Origin: JAOZHU01 sp964632845
GTDB lineage: Archaea > Thermoproteota > Bathyarchaeia > Bathyarchaeales > Bathycorpusculaceae
NCBI GenBank assembly: GCA_964632845.1
Contig: CAZWDU010000005.1
Location: 62,001-126,000 of the forward strand
Length of the DNA: 64,000 nt
Reading direction: 5' to 3'
The position numbers were made by a program, and so were the translations under genes. Below the pieces are notes generated by a model. That model saw only the letters and a list, made by a program, of their open reading frames with translations, was not told the origin of the DNA and did no database searches. Every line of letters starts with the position of its first letter. Position 1 is the first letter of the stretch. Positions 43,478 through 51,340 of the stretch are shown here, one piece after another.

Positions 43478-45406
43478 ATGGTCAAGTTACCAGCGAAAGT
43501 TGCAGGCTATTTTCCGTACGCAACCGTGCGCCCGTTTCAAGACCAGTTTATAGAAACGATTTTTGACGCTGTTGAAGACCGTTGCTCAGTGCTAATCGAA
43601 GGCAGCAACGGCTTAGGTAAAACCATCTCTGCGCTTTCAGCATGTCTTCCAACTGCGGTTGAAAACGACTTGAAAATATTGTACGTGGCGAGAACCCACA
43701 GGCAACACGACCGCGTCATCGAAGAACTCAAAGCCGTCTGCAAGAAAAAACCCGTTGCAGGCGTTTCTCTTCGCGGGCGCCACGAAATGTGCCTCAACGA
43801 GTCCGCATCTAAGCGCACGTTCGACGCGAAGTCCCTCATGGAAGTCTGCGAGATGCTCAAATCCAAAGACAAGTGCCCCTTCTACACGAACATGGAAGAG
43901 CAACCAGAAGACTTTCTCCAAGTTCAGCAACACATCACTTCTCGTCCATGCAAGGCTTCGGAAATCCAGAAAATCTGCCGAAAAAAATGGCTCTGCCCTT
44001 ACGAACTGGTTAAAGCTTCCTTATCGGACTTTAACGTTATCGCCTTAAGCTACCTTTATGTTTTCGACCCTGTAATTCGTACTTCGTTCCTCAAAAATCT
44101 GGTTGCACACTTCGACAAGGTCATTTTAATCGTGGATGAAGCGCATAATTTGCCCGACACAGCCATCGAAATCGCAAGTAGCAGCCTATCCCTGTTTGTC
44201 ATAAAACAAGCAGAACTTGAGGCAAAAAAAGCTGAAAACATCGAAATCGCAGCATTCGCCAAGCTTATGCGCACGGAACTCGAGACTATAGCCGCCAACA
44301 TAAACAAAGAAGAGATAATCTCTCCGCAAACTCTCATAGACATAATAAAAAAGCACGGCGGCATAACTAAACCCCGCGACTTCTTTGAACATATGCACGA
44401 AGTCGGCAACTTCATTAAGCGCAGCTTGCTGGCTGAAGGAAAATCCCCGCGCTCGTATATCCACGGAATGAGCGAGTTTCTGCTGAAGTGGCTGGAAACA
44501 CTCGGCGATGACTCGTTCATTAATGTTGCAAGCACATACATGAGCCGAGAAAAAACGCCCACGGCAAAACTGGAAATCGTCGCCCTCGACCCATCAAAAG
44601 TAACCCTGCCCGTCTTCTCTTCAGCCTACTCCAGCATCGTCATGTCAGGCACCCTCCAGCCCCTAGACGCGTACGCGCGAATAACAAAGCTCCCAGAAAA
44701 CACAATTAAGTGCATTGTGCCTTCACCGTTTCCCAAGGAACATGTGCTGTCGTTAGTCTGTCTCGGCGTAACAACAGCTATGGAAAAAAGAATTCCCACT
44801 ATGTACCGCACAATAATAAAACGCATAAACGAAGTCGTGCAAAACACGCCCGCAAACACGGGAATATTCACCGCCTCATTCGGCGTACTAAACGCGCTTG
44901 TCGCTGAAGGCTTAGAAAAAGCCTTAAGTAAGCCATTATTCCGCGAACGCAGAGGAATGAGCTCCAAAGCAAACGAGAAACTGGTCACCGAATTTAAAGC
45001 GCACGCTGAACGCGGCGGCGCCGTGTTCCTCGGCGTCCAAGGCGGACGCACATCCGAAGGTGTAGACTTCCCAAGCAACCAAATGAACTCCGTAATAGTA
45101 GTAGGTGTGCCCTACGCTGAGCCTACACCACGAGTTAAAGCGCAAATAGACTATTACGAAAAACGTTTTCCAAAACTTGGACGCGAATACGGCTACATCT
45201 TGCCCGCGATGAAGAAGGCTTCGCAGGCTGCTGGACGCCCCATCCGCACGTTGGATGACAAAGGCGCTATCATTTTCATGGATTACCGCTTCGCCACAAA
45301 CTACTGCCGCAGTTTCTTGCCCTCTTGGATAAACAATGGACTAAAAAACTTGCCTGACATGGACAAAGCGTTAGTTCAAGCACTTCAAGTCTTCTTCAAG
45401 TCTTAG
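43478..45406 (+). CDS. xpd: XPD/Rad3-type DNA helicase
   Basis: A 642-residue SF2 helicase. Walker A EGSNGLGKT (41-49), DEAH at 220-223 (IVDEAHNLPD), and motif VI AAGRPIRTLDDKG. Cysteines at 105, 124, 133, 158, 167 and 173 lie between motifs Ia and II, where the XPD Fe-S domain sits. It unwinds DNA 5' to 3' in repair. ATG 43478 is chosen; the frame continues back into nth but has no reason to be used. Converges with the Grc3-type gene, with an 11-base overlap. Confidence 0.93.
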   Translation: MVKLPAKVAGYFPYATVRPFQDQFIETIFDAVEDRCSVLIEGSNGLGKTISALSACLPTAVENDLKILYVARTHRQHDRVIEELKAVCKKKPVAGVSLRGRHEMCLNESASKRTFDAKSLMEVCEMLKSKDKCPFYTNMEEQPEDFLQVQQHITSRPCKASEIQKICRKKWLCPYELVKASLSDFNVIALSYLYVFDPVIRTSFLKNLVAHFDKVILIVDEAHNLPDTAIEIASSSLSLFVIKQAELEAKKAENIEIAAFAKLMRTELETIAANINKEEIISPQTLIDIIKKHGGITKPRDFFEHMHEVGNFIKRSLLAEGKSPRSYIHGMSEFLLKWLETLGDDSFINVASTYMSREKTPTAKLEIVALDPSKVTLPVFSSAYSSIVMSGTLQPLDAYARITKLPENTIKCIVPSPFPKEHVLSLVCLGVTTAMEKRIPTMYRTIIKRINEVVQNTPANTGIFTASFGVLNALVAEGLEKALSKPLFRERRGMSSKANEKLVTEFKAHAERGGAVFLGVQGGRTSEGVDFPSNQMNSVIVVGVPYAEPTPRVKAQIDYYEKRFPKLGREYGYILPAMKKASQAAGRPIRTLDDKGAIIFMDYRFATNYCRSFLPSWINNGLKNLPDMDKALVQALQVFFKS

Positions 45407-46487
45407 CTTCAATCTCTTTCAGGTTTTCGTCTAGTCTCACTTTTCCAAGGGCGATGCTTGCGGGTCTTTCTGAAACTGTGGTAAGAACTTTTAAAGCTTT
45501 TCTCTTGTAATCCACTTTGTGCAAAACGCCGACACCCACAAATTTTCTTTGGGCATCATACAACCCTAACAGTAACCCTTCTTCGTTTTGCATAATCTGT
45601 GCCTTGTCTTGTTCTTCAATTGAAAGCAGCCTTAAAGGCCAATTCTTTACTTTTGCATCTGCCAAATATTTGATGTAACCTAGTTCCCGTAGGTTTCTGC
45701 GTTTTTCTTTGTTTCGCTGTCTGACAACTATAGGTGACTCTATCATGCTTTTCCTGAATTTCTCAAGAGCAACAAGCAACGGCGCCAACTCGTCATTTTG
45801 CTTAATGCAGAAGATTACGTCTGGGTCAAGTTCTTCAGCTAACCGTGACTTGTAGGCTATAGCTTCTTCGCCTTCAACCCACCCGCCAGTGTTCACAACA
45901 ACAAAATCAACCGCTTTACCCAAAATCTCCTGCTTCAGCAGCGTTATACCCTTGATTGTTTTGTCTGCGGCTTCACTCGGCGACGTGAACCCTACAAAAA
46001 AAGCGTTTTCCGTCTTCAACGCAAACAAATCTGTAAACGGCTTAGTTACGAATGAATACGCCACTGTACACGGCGGACCGATGTCCGACTGCCCCAAATC
46101 ACCGTCTAAAACTGCGACTTTCTGTTGTTCATTAATTAACCTGTTTATCAGATACGTGCAGAAACTAGTTTTTCCAGAGTCAGCTTTTCCCAAAACCACG
46201 ACGGTGACTGGTTTTTTCTGAAAATTCACCAGTACATCAACGGATTCAATCCATGACTGCGGAATCGTATTTCCGTCAACTTCCTCAACGTTTGCGTTTT
46301 CTCCTAGCAAAACATCCAAATCCGCGTTTTCTGAAACGGCGAAGGGCAGTCTTTTGCCTTCGCGGATTACGATTCTGCTCGCATCTTTCACTGAGAAGCC
46401 GAACACTTCCACCCTGCCCGAAACAACTGAGACAGCGGCTGGACCATCCACTAAAAGTGTCTTGCCTTTTTCAACCGTTTGTTTCAT
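45396..46487 (-). CDS. Polynucleotide 5'-kinase (Grc3/Nol9/Clp1 family)
   Basis: 363 residues. An N-terminal beta domain (about 1-90) precedes the P-loop VVVLGKADSGKTSFCTYLIN, the Walker B-like DGDLGQSDIGPPCTVAY, and a C-terminal beta domain. Archaeal relatives phosphorylate 5'-OH ends of RNA or DNA. The start is ATG 46487 with GGAGGA upstream; it overlaps the previous gene by 17 bases, suggesting coupling. Confidence 0.85.
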   Translation of the reverse strand: MKQTVEKGKTLLVDGPAAVSVVSGRVEVFGFSVKDASRIVIREGKRLPFAVSENADLDVLLGENANVEEVDGNTIPQSWIESVDVLVNFQKKPVTVVVLGKADSGKTSFCTYLINRLINEQQKVAVLDGDLGQSDIGPPCTVAYSFVTKPFTDLFALKTENAFFVGFTSPSEAADKTIKGITLLKQEILGKAVDFVVVNTGGWVEGEEAIAYKSRLAEELDPDVIFCIKQNDELAPLLVALEKFRKSMIESPIVVRQRNKEKRRNLRELGYIKYLADAKVKNWPLRLLSIEEQDKAQIMQNEEGLLLGLYDAQRKFVGVGVLHKVDYKRKALKVLTTVSERPASIALGKVRLDENLKEIEAKT

Positions 46488-47118
46488 CTGTCTTCCTCCG
46501 CGGATAAACATGCCCACTTCTTCCAGCTATGCGCATGGCTGAAACCATGTCTCTAATCCCACGCCTATGCTTGTTAGCATCCATGTGCTGGTTTGTTCCT
46601 GCTTCGCTCACTACCTCTAAAATCACTTCAGGAGGTACAGCAGAATCCAGCGTCTCCAATAGGTTCTTGTAAGCTGGGACACCATTCCCGATTTTTATGG
46701 AAACCGCTGTTGAGGCGGCATCCGCGTCCTTTGTTATGTTTTTCACTTTGTCTAGTATTTCTTGAACGCTGAAGCAGTTGCATGTCTCGTTGACTTTTCC
46801 GTCAGCTATAACTGCTAAGCCGAACACTTCGCCTGGGTCTATGCCTATCACAATTTTTTCGTATGCTTCTTTTCCCTGAAGAACCTTCACTGCTTCGTTT
46901 ACCACGGTGCTTGGCTCTGTTTTGTTGTTGTGAACCAGTATTCTTTCATGGCTTATTAGGTGTTTTTCTTTTTCCGTCGTTATTACCACCTTGACTTCTG
47001 CGGGCACGGGATCGCCGGGAACTAGGCTGAGGAAATCCATGTTTCTCTCCTTTAACTCGTTGACTACTAGGAAATAGGTTTTTCCTGAAACTGTTGCAAC
47101 CGCCACCTTAGCTTTCAT
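46471..47118 (-). CDS. RuvC/RNase H-fold protein of unknown function
   Basis: 215 residues from ATG 47118. The C-terminal two-thirds starts with VIGIDPGEVFGLAVIADGKV (a RuvC-like first Asp). A Glu in ILEVVSEAGTNQHM and an Asp in KHRRGIRDMVSAMRIAGR follow, the layout of RuvC-like nucleases. The N-terminal 60 residues form a beta-rich domain. The link with a polynucleotide kinase and a RadB gene suggests nucleic acid processing. No experimental function is known to me. Confidence 0.6.
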   Translation of the reverse strand: MKAKVAVATVSGKTYFLVVNELKERNMDFLSLVPGDPVPAEVKVVITTEKEKHLISHERILVHNNKTEPSTVVNEAVKVLQGKEAYEKIVIGIDPGEVFGLAVIADGKVNETCNCFSVQEILDKVKNITKDADAASTAVSIKIGNGVPAYKNLLETLDSAVPPEVILEVVSEAGTNQHMDANKHRRGIRDMVSAMRIAGRSGHVYPRRKTDETNG

Positions 47119-47197
47119 ACATACTGCCCGTAGACGAGTATACGTTTGAGCGTAAAACAATTATTGGTTCCGCACTTTATATCCGTTGATGTGGGTT

Positions 47198-47902
47198 AAC
47201 GTGATAAAACAAATCTTAACGGGCTGTGGGTGTATTGACAGCAACTTGGGCGGCGGCGTATCTCCGGAAAGCATAACGTTGATTTATGGTGAGCCTGAAA
47301 CGGGCAAAACGACGCTGGCGATGCAGTGCGCTGTGAATTGTGCATTGCAAGGTTATAAGACGTTGTTTATGGATTGCGATAGCACGTTTTCTGCCAAAAG
47401 GTTTTCTCAAGTAGCTGCGGGAAAATTCGAGGAAATCGCCGAACTAGTAATTTTGATGAAGCCGAATGATTTTAGAGAGCAAACCGCTGTTGTAGACCGC
47501 TTATCTGATTATACTGCGAAAAACTTCGGTTTAGTAATAATAGATACAGTTACTTCACTTTACCGTGTCAACGTTGCAGAACATTCTAAAAAGACGTTTA
47601 GGCTTAACCGCGAGTTGAACAGGCAGATGGCTGTTTTGGCACAGACGGCGAAAACCCAAAAAATCCCGGTTGTCGTGACCAGCCAAGTGCGAAGCGTTTT
47701 CAACGAAATTTCCGTTAGCGTGGCGCCTGTGGCTACCAGAGTGTTAAAATTCTGGGCGGATACAATAATTGCCATGAAACCCACTGAAAACCCGCAGGTA
47801 ATCAAGGTAGTGCTTGAAAAAACGCCTCGAATGGCTCAAGAAGTAACTTGTTATTTGCGTATAGACGAAACTGGACTACGTGATTACAGTTTTCACTCAT
47901 AA
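47198..47902 (+). CDS. radB: DNA repair protein RadB
   Basis: 234 residues from GTG 47198. A RecA-type core without the RadA N-terminal domain: LTGCGCIDSNLGGGVSPESI, Walker A GEPETGKTTLAMQCAV, Walker B LVIIDTVTSLYR, and VVVTSQVRSVFNEI. RadB is a RadA paralogue found mainly in euryarchaea. The alternatives TTG 47186 and ATG 47189 add a few residues; a TATA-like CTTTATATC centred near 47178 favours the inner GTG. carS follows without a gap. Confidence 0.85.
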   Translation, partial: NVIKQILTGCGCIDSNLGGGVSPESITLIYGEPETGKTTLAMQCAVNCALQGYKTLFMDCDSTFSAKRFSQVAAGKFEEIAELVILMKPNDFREQTAVVDRLSDYTAKNFGLVIIDTVTSLYRVNVAEHSKKTFRLNRELNRQMAVLAQTAKTQKIPVVVTSQVRSVFNEISVSVAPVATRVLKFWADTIIAMKPTENPQVIKVVLEKTPRMAQEVTCYLRIDETGLRDYSFHS

Positions 47903-48418
47903 ATGGTTGATTGCATGGATATAGTTATGCTAATTGTTGAAGCGTTAAAGTTCATCTTTCCTGCATACTGCGCAAATGGTGCGCCTGTGCTTGCCGGTGG
48001 AGGACCAGCATTGGATTTTGGGAAGAAGTTTTTTGATGGAAAACCAGTTTTTGGGAAAAACAAGACTTTCCGAGGGTTCTTCTTCGGCTGGTTCATAGGC
48101 GTTTTTGTTGGAATTGTGGAGGGGTTTGTTTTCGGGTTTGCCACTTACAGTGTGCTGTTCAGTGTGCTTACGCCGTTGGGTGCTTTGTTGGGTGATTTAA
48201 CTGGTGCGTTCATAAAACGTCGTTTAAGCATTGCTCCAGGTGGATTGTTGCCCGTTGTGGATCAGGTGGATTTTGTGGTTGGTGCACTGGTGTTCTCTTT
48301 GCTTATGCTGACTGTGAGCTGGGAGTTGGCAGTGGCTGTTTTGTTGATTACTCCGCCAATTCACCTGTTCACTAATTTTTTGGCGTACAAATTGAAATTG
48401 AAAAATAATCCTTGGTAA
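47903..48418 (+). CDS. carS: CDP-archaeol synthase CarS
   Basis: A 171-residue protein with four to five membrane helices. Family marks: FIFPAYCANGAPVLAGGGPA, the nucleotide-site segment FGKNKTFRGFFFG, and LGDLTGAFIKRRLSIAPGG. It uses CTP to activate unsaturated archaeol phosphate, giving the precursor for polar head groups. With the UbiA and Tes-type genes at 15-17 kb this makes three isoprenoid-lipid steps in the window. Confidence 0.93.
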   Translation: MVDCMDIVMLIVEALKFIFPAYCANGAPVLAGGGPALDFGKKFFDGKPVFGKNKTFRGFFFGWFIGVFVGIVEGFVFGFATYSVLFSVLTPLGALLGDLTGAFIKRRLSIAPGGLLPVVDQVDFVVGALVFSLLMLTVSWELAVAVLLITPPIHLFTNFLAYKLKLKNNPW

Positions 48419-48421
48419 AGG

Positions 48422-48850
48422 TTAACTTGGGTTCATCTTCCAGATGATTATGTTTTCCAAGAATATGTACGCTAAAAGCAGAAGCGTCACGCCTATTACT
48501 AGCATCATATATGCTTGCCTTGGTTTGTAGACGTATTTTGTGCTTTGGTAGATAGCTAGCATGCCGATGAAGCCTATTGCGTATAGCGCTGCGGCGATTA
48601 CGGTGTCAGATATGAATTGTGATCCGAGTTCAGGGTAGAGAAAATAGAATTGGTTGTTATAATAGGCAGAAGGCAGAATTGTTGCATAGTTTGTAATAGT
48701 GTATAATCCTCCACCGAAAAGAAACACGGCAAATGCTAGTGTGGCTATGGAAATTGTGAAGGTTGAGGGTTGTGCTGTTGAGATTTTGCGGAGCCATCGG
48801 CTAAGCGAAAAGGGGGCTGTTTCGGATTGTTTTTTATATTTCTTTGCCAT
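48422..48850 (-). CDS. Membrane protein, unknown function
   Basis: 142 residues with three to four membrane helices (FTISIATLAFAVFLFGGGLY, ALYAIGFIGMLAIYQS, AYMMLVIGVTLLLLAYIFLE). No family recognised. Its start overlaps the end of the small zinc-finger gene by 17 bases on the same strand, so the two are likely co-translated. Confidence 0.6.
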   Translation of the reverse strand: MAKKYKKQSETAPFSLSRWLRKISTAQPSTFTISIATLAFAVFLFGGGLYTITNYATILPSAYYNNQFYFLYPELGSQFISDTVIAAALYAIGFIGMLAIYQSTKYVYKPRQAYMMLVIGVTLLLLAYIFLENIIIWKMNPS

Positions 48851-49067
48851 CTCTTACTTCTCCATTGTTGAGTATGTATTTTGCTGCTTCTTTAGCGCAG
48901 TCTCCTGTTAATGAATGCTTCTCAATCTCTCTTAAATATTCTTCCCAGGTGATGTTTAAAGCTTTTCTCCAAACGTTGTATTTCTCGATTATGTTTTCGT
49001 AGGCTTTCGTGTGTGTGGGGCAGAGGTTGTGTTGGGTGGTTTCTTTGTTGCAGATTTTGCAGTTCAA
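48834..49067 (-). CDS. Small zinc-finger protein
   Basis: A 77-residue ORF beginning NCKICNKETTQHNLCPTHTK, a likely C-x2-C ... C-x2-H zinc knuckle, followed by a helical part (KALNITWEEYLREIEKHSLT). The start is TTG 49067. A TATA-like CTATTTATAG at about 49137-49146 gives a leader of roughly 45 bases. Function unknown. Confidence 0.55.
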   Translation of the reverse strand: MNCKICNKETTQHNLCPTHTKAYENIIEKYNVWRKALNITWEEYLREIEKHSLTGDCAKEAAKYILNNGEVRDGKEI

Positions 49068-49177
49068 TGCTTGGTCTTCCTTGGGTGTTTGCGGGGTTGG
49101 GTTGTGGACTGTTGCGCGATTTCTCTTCTATACCCCCTCTATAAATAGTTGCAGGTGGCTTCGGGTAAGCAGTGAGG

Positions 49178-50491
49178 TTAGCGTTTGCGTTTTTTGAAGT
49201 AGAGTAGGGTGCATGCGGCGGCTGTGATGGTTGTTGCTGCGGCAGCAACTGCGATGACCACGGTTGGGTTGTAGTCTGGGTCTTGCTGTTGTTCGGGTGC
49301 TATGGTGAAGTGGATTGTTTGGGATGCGCCTGTGTTGTCTACTGGGTAGGTGGCGTAGATGGTGATGTTGTGCGCTCCGATGGCTAGGTCTGTGAGCGTG
49401 GTGTTGCCTGTGAGGGTCATGTTTGCTGCTCCGTCTAGACTGTAGTTCAAAGCTGCGGCTGACCTGTCCACGGCGAAAGCTAAGGAAACGTTGCCCACGG
49501 CGTAAGTCATGTTCTGTTCGGGCGAAGCAACCTGAACTGCAGGCGCCACAGCAACATACCCAACAGGAGCATACCGCTCATTCGCACCAGAAAAATCATC
49601 GACATTATTATCCTCTCCGCCTATAGCGTACAACATGTCATCTACCACCGCAACGCTCAGGGCACGTCTGGGGGTGGGCATTCCTGCGCCAGTACTCCAC
49701 GTCTGCGTCTGAGGATCAAAAATCTGCGTGGGTTCATCGCTTAACCCGCCTATACGATAGACTCTTTTCGGAGCATAAACGCCCGTCGTTGCCGCTACAG
49801 CCCCGTAACCCACAAAATGCGGCGTGGCGGGACCATAGCTCCACGTGTTTGACTGCGTATCATAAACCTGTGTCGCAACGCCGTTCCCAAAAACGTAAAT
49901 CTTGTCATCCACAACCGCTGATTCACAGTAGACAACAGCGGCAGGCATAGGCGCCATGGTGGTCCATGTGTCTGTTTCTGGATCATACATCTCATTCAAA
50001 TCAGAATGGTGTGCGTAAGGAAGCCCATAGTAAGAATACGAGTCTTCCCCGCCTATAACGTAAATTTTATCGTTAACCACGTTTGCAGATGTGCCGCCTC
50101 GTGGTGTTGGGCTAGGCGTCCGTATTTCCCACGTGTCGGTGACGGTGTCGTAAACATGGTTCGTGTCCGATCCGAAGCAGTAAATTTTGTTTCCATAGAC
50201 GGCAGTCGCAAAACTACAATGTGCCTGCGGCTTTGGGGTTGCCGTGGCCCAAGTGTTCGTGGCTACGTCATACACTTCGTTAATATCTGTGACTCCGGAG
50301 GTGATTTGGCCTCCGATAGCGTATATCTTCCCGTTAACAACGGCAACACCCATTGCAATTCTAGCTGTCGGCATCTCCGCCATACGCTTCCACGAATTTG
50401 CCGACGCAACAGCATTACCCTTCGGAACAGCAAACAAACACGAAAACGCCAAAAGCACGATAACAAAGAACCAAGCAGAAACCTTCTTCAT
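49178..50491 (-). CDS. Secreted Kelch-repeat protein with Ig-like domain and C-terminal anchor
   Basis: 437 residues from ATG 50491. A signal peptide (1-26) precedes about six Kelch repeats (MGVAVVNGKIYAIGGQ, SFATAVYGNKIYCFGS, TSANVVNDKIYVIGGE, ESAVVDDKIYVFGN, LSVAVVDDMLYAIGGE), each with a Y-D-x-T-x-x-W partner. Then come an Ig-like domain (about 330-400) and a terminal membrane helix with YFKKRKR. Probably a surface-binding protein. Four bases behind the stop of the upstream gene, so in one operon. Confidence 0.78.
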   Translation of the reverse strand: MKKVSAWFFVIVLLAFSCLFAVPKGNAVASANSWKRMAEMPTARIAMGVAVVNGKIYAIGGQITSGVTDINEVYDVATNTWATATPKPQAHCSFATAVYGNKIYCFGSDTNHVYDTVTDTWEIRTPSPTPRGGTSANVVNDKIYVIGGEDSYSYYGLPYAHHSDLNEMYDPETDTWTTMAPMPAAVVYCESAVVDDKIYVFGNGVATQVYDTQSNTWSYGPATPHFVGYGAVAATTGVYAPKRVYRIGGLSDEPTQIFDPQTQTWSTGAGMPTPRRALSVAVVDDMLYAIGGEDNNVDDFSGANERYAPVGYVAVAPAVQVASPEQNMTYAVGNVSLAFAVDRSAAALNYSLDGAANMTLTGNTTLTDLAIGAHNITIYATYPVDNTGASQTIHFTIAPEQQQDPDYNPTVVIAVAAAATTITAAACTLLYFKKRKR

Positions 50492-50495
50492 GCCA

Positions 50496-51149
50496 CTACC
50501 CCTCACCAACCTTCTGCCCGTCCACCATACCCACACGACTACGCTTCTTGAAGTAAACCAGCAAACCAGTAACTACCAAAACAACTGCAGTGATGGAGGC
50601 AGTTGCAACAGTAGCAAAAAGAAAAGCCTCTGCTTCAGTTGTAGTGGCGTTAACTGTAAAGTTGACTGATGAGAAGCCATCAATAGTAAACATGTGCACA
50701 AATAAGCCCTCGATGTATGCCCCCCATTCAACTGCATGGAACGTTATGCTGTGCTTTCCATCAGGCACTCCAGTTAGGGTTATATTATACGCGAATTCGG
50801 TAATTGCATGGGAGTCATAAGGTATACTAACAACCTTATTGTCATAAACGCATGTTTCGTTTTGTTGCCAATCTGTTTTGTAATAAACCTGCATTAACCT
50901 TGTACAAGACGCGTTCTTTGCCTCCCCTATAGTGGCATTGAAATTAAGAAAGACTGTTCTTGAATTAAATGTCCTGTTTTCTTGTGGAGAAGATATGGTG
51001 AATGCAGGTGGTTTCGTGTCGTCTTTTGGGGATACCCAATCAGTTCCCATCCATGGATTTGCCTTTCCCAAGTTAATCAACTGTGTTCCAGCTACCGCTG
51101 AAATCAACAGTGCCAACACAAGGGAAAGTGCTACTGCTTTTCTTTTCAT
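50496..51149 (-). CDS. Secreted Ig-like protein with C-terminal anchor
   Basis: 217 residues from ATG 51149. A signal peptide (VALSLVLALLISAVAGTQLI) precedes an Ig-like beta sandwich (FTISSPQENRTFNSRTVFLN to about 170; YNITLTGVPDGKHSITFHAV is the typical last strands). A membrane helix and YFKKRSR end the protein. Similar domains precede the anchor in the Kelch protein. TTG 51158 is a less likely start. Behind promoter module copy C. Confidence 0.72.
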   Translation of the reverse strand: MKRKAVALSLVLALLISAVAGTQLINLGKANPWMGTDWVSPKDDTKPPAFTISSPQENRTFNSRTVFLNFNATIGEAKNASCTRLMQVYYKTDWQQNETCVYDNKVVSIPYDSHAITEFAYNITLTGVPDGKHSITFHAVEWGAYIEGLFVHMFTIDGFSSVNFTVNATTTEAEAFLFATVATASITAVVLVVTGLLVYFKKRSRVGMVDGQKVGEG

Positions 51150-51200
51150 GAGCACCAACTCTCTTTGTTGCTTCCGTGTCTAATAACGGCTGTTTCTGCT

Positions 51201-51288
51201 GTAAAAGCGTTTTTATCAAGGTTTCTTGACTAAACAGGCTTTTTTTAGTCAAACTTTCTTGACCAAGCTTAGTCAAGTTTCCTTGACT
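51201..51288 (-). promoter_or_regulatory. Shared surface-protein promoter module, copy C
   Basis: On the minus strand: AGTCAAGGAAACTTGACT (51288-51271), then GGTCAAGAAAGTTTGACT (51264-51247), then TTTAGTCAAGAAACC followed at once by TTGATAAAAACGCTTTTAC (51234-51201). The last two parts match copy A (7371-7412) in all but about one base over the first 33. This copy has an additional upstream half-palindrome pair. It controls the 50496-51149 gene and the Kelch gene. Confidence 0.6.
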
Positions 51289-51340
51289 AACGGCTGCATT
51301 ATATCTTGGGCAAGCTACAGGTGTAAGACGAACTATCAGT

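Noticed and set aside
5252..49138. The string TATACCCCCTC at about 5252 and again near 49128
   Set aside because: Two short occurrences in unrelated spacers without further similarity; probably chance or promoter composition.
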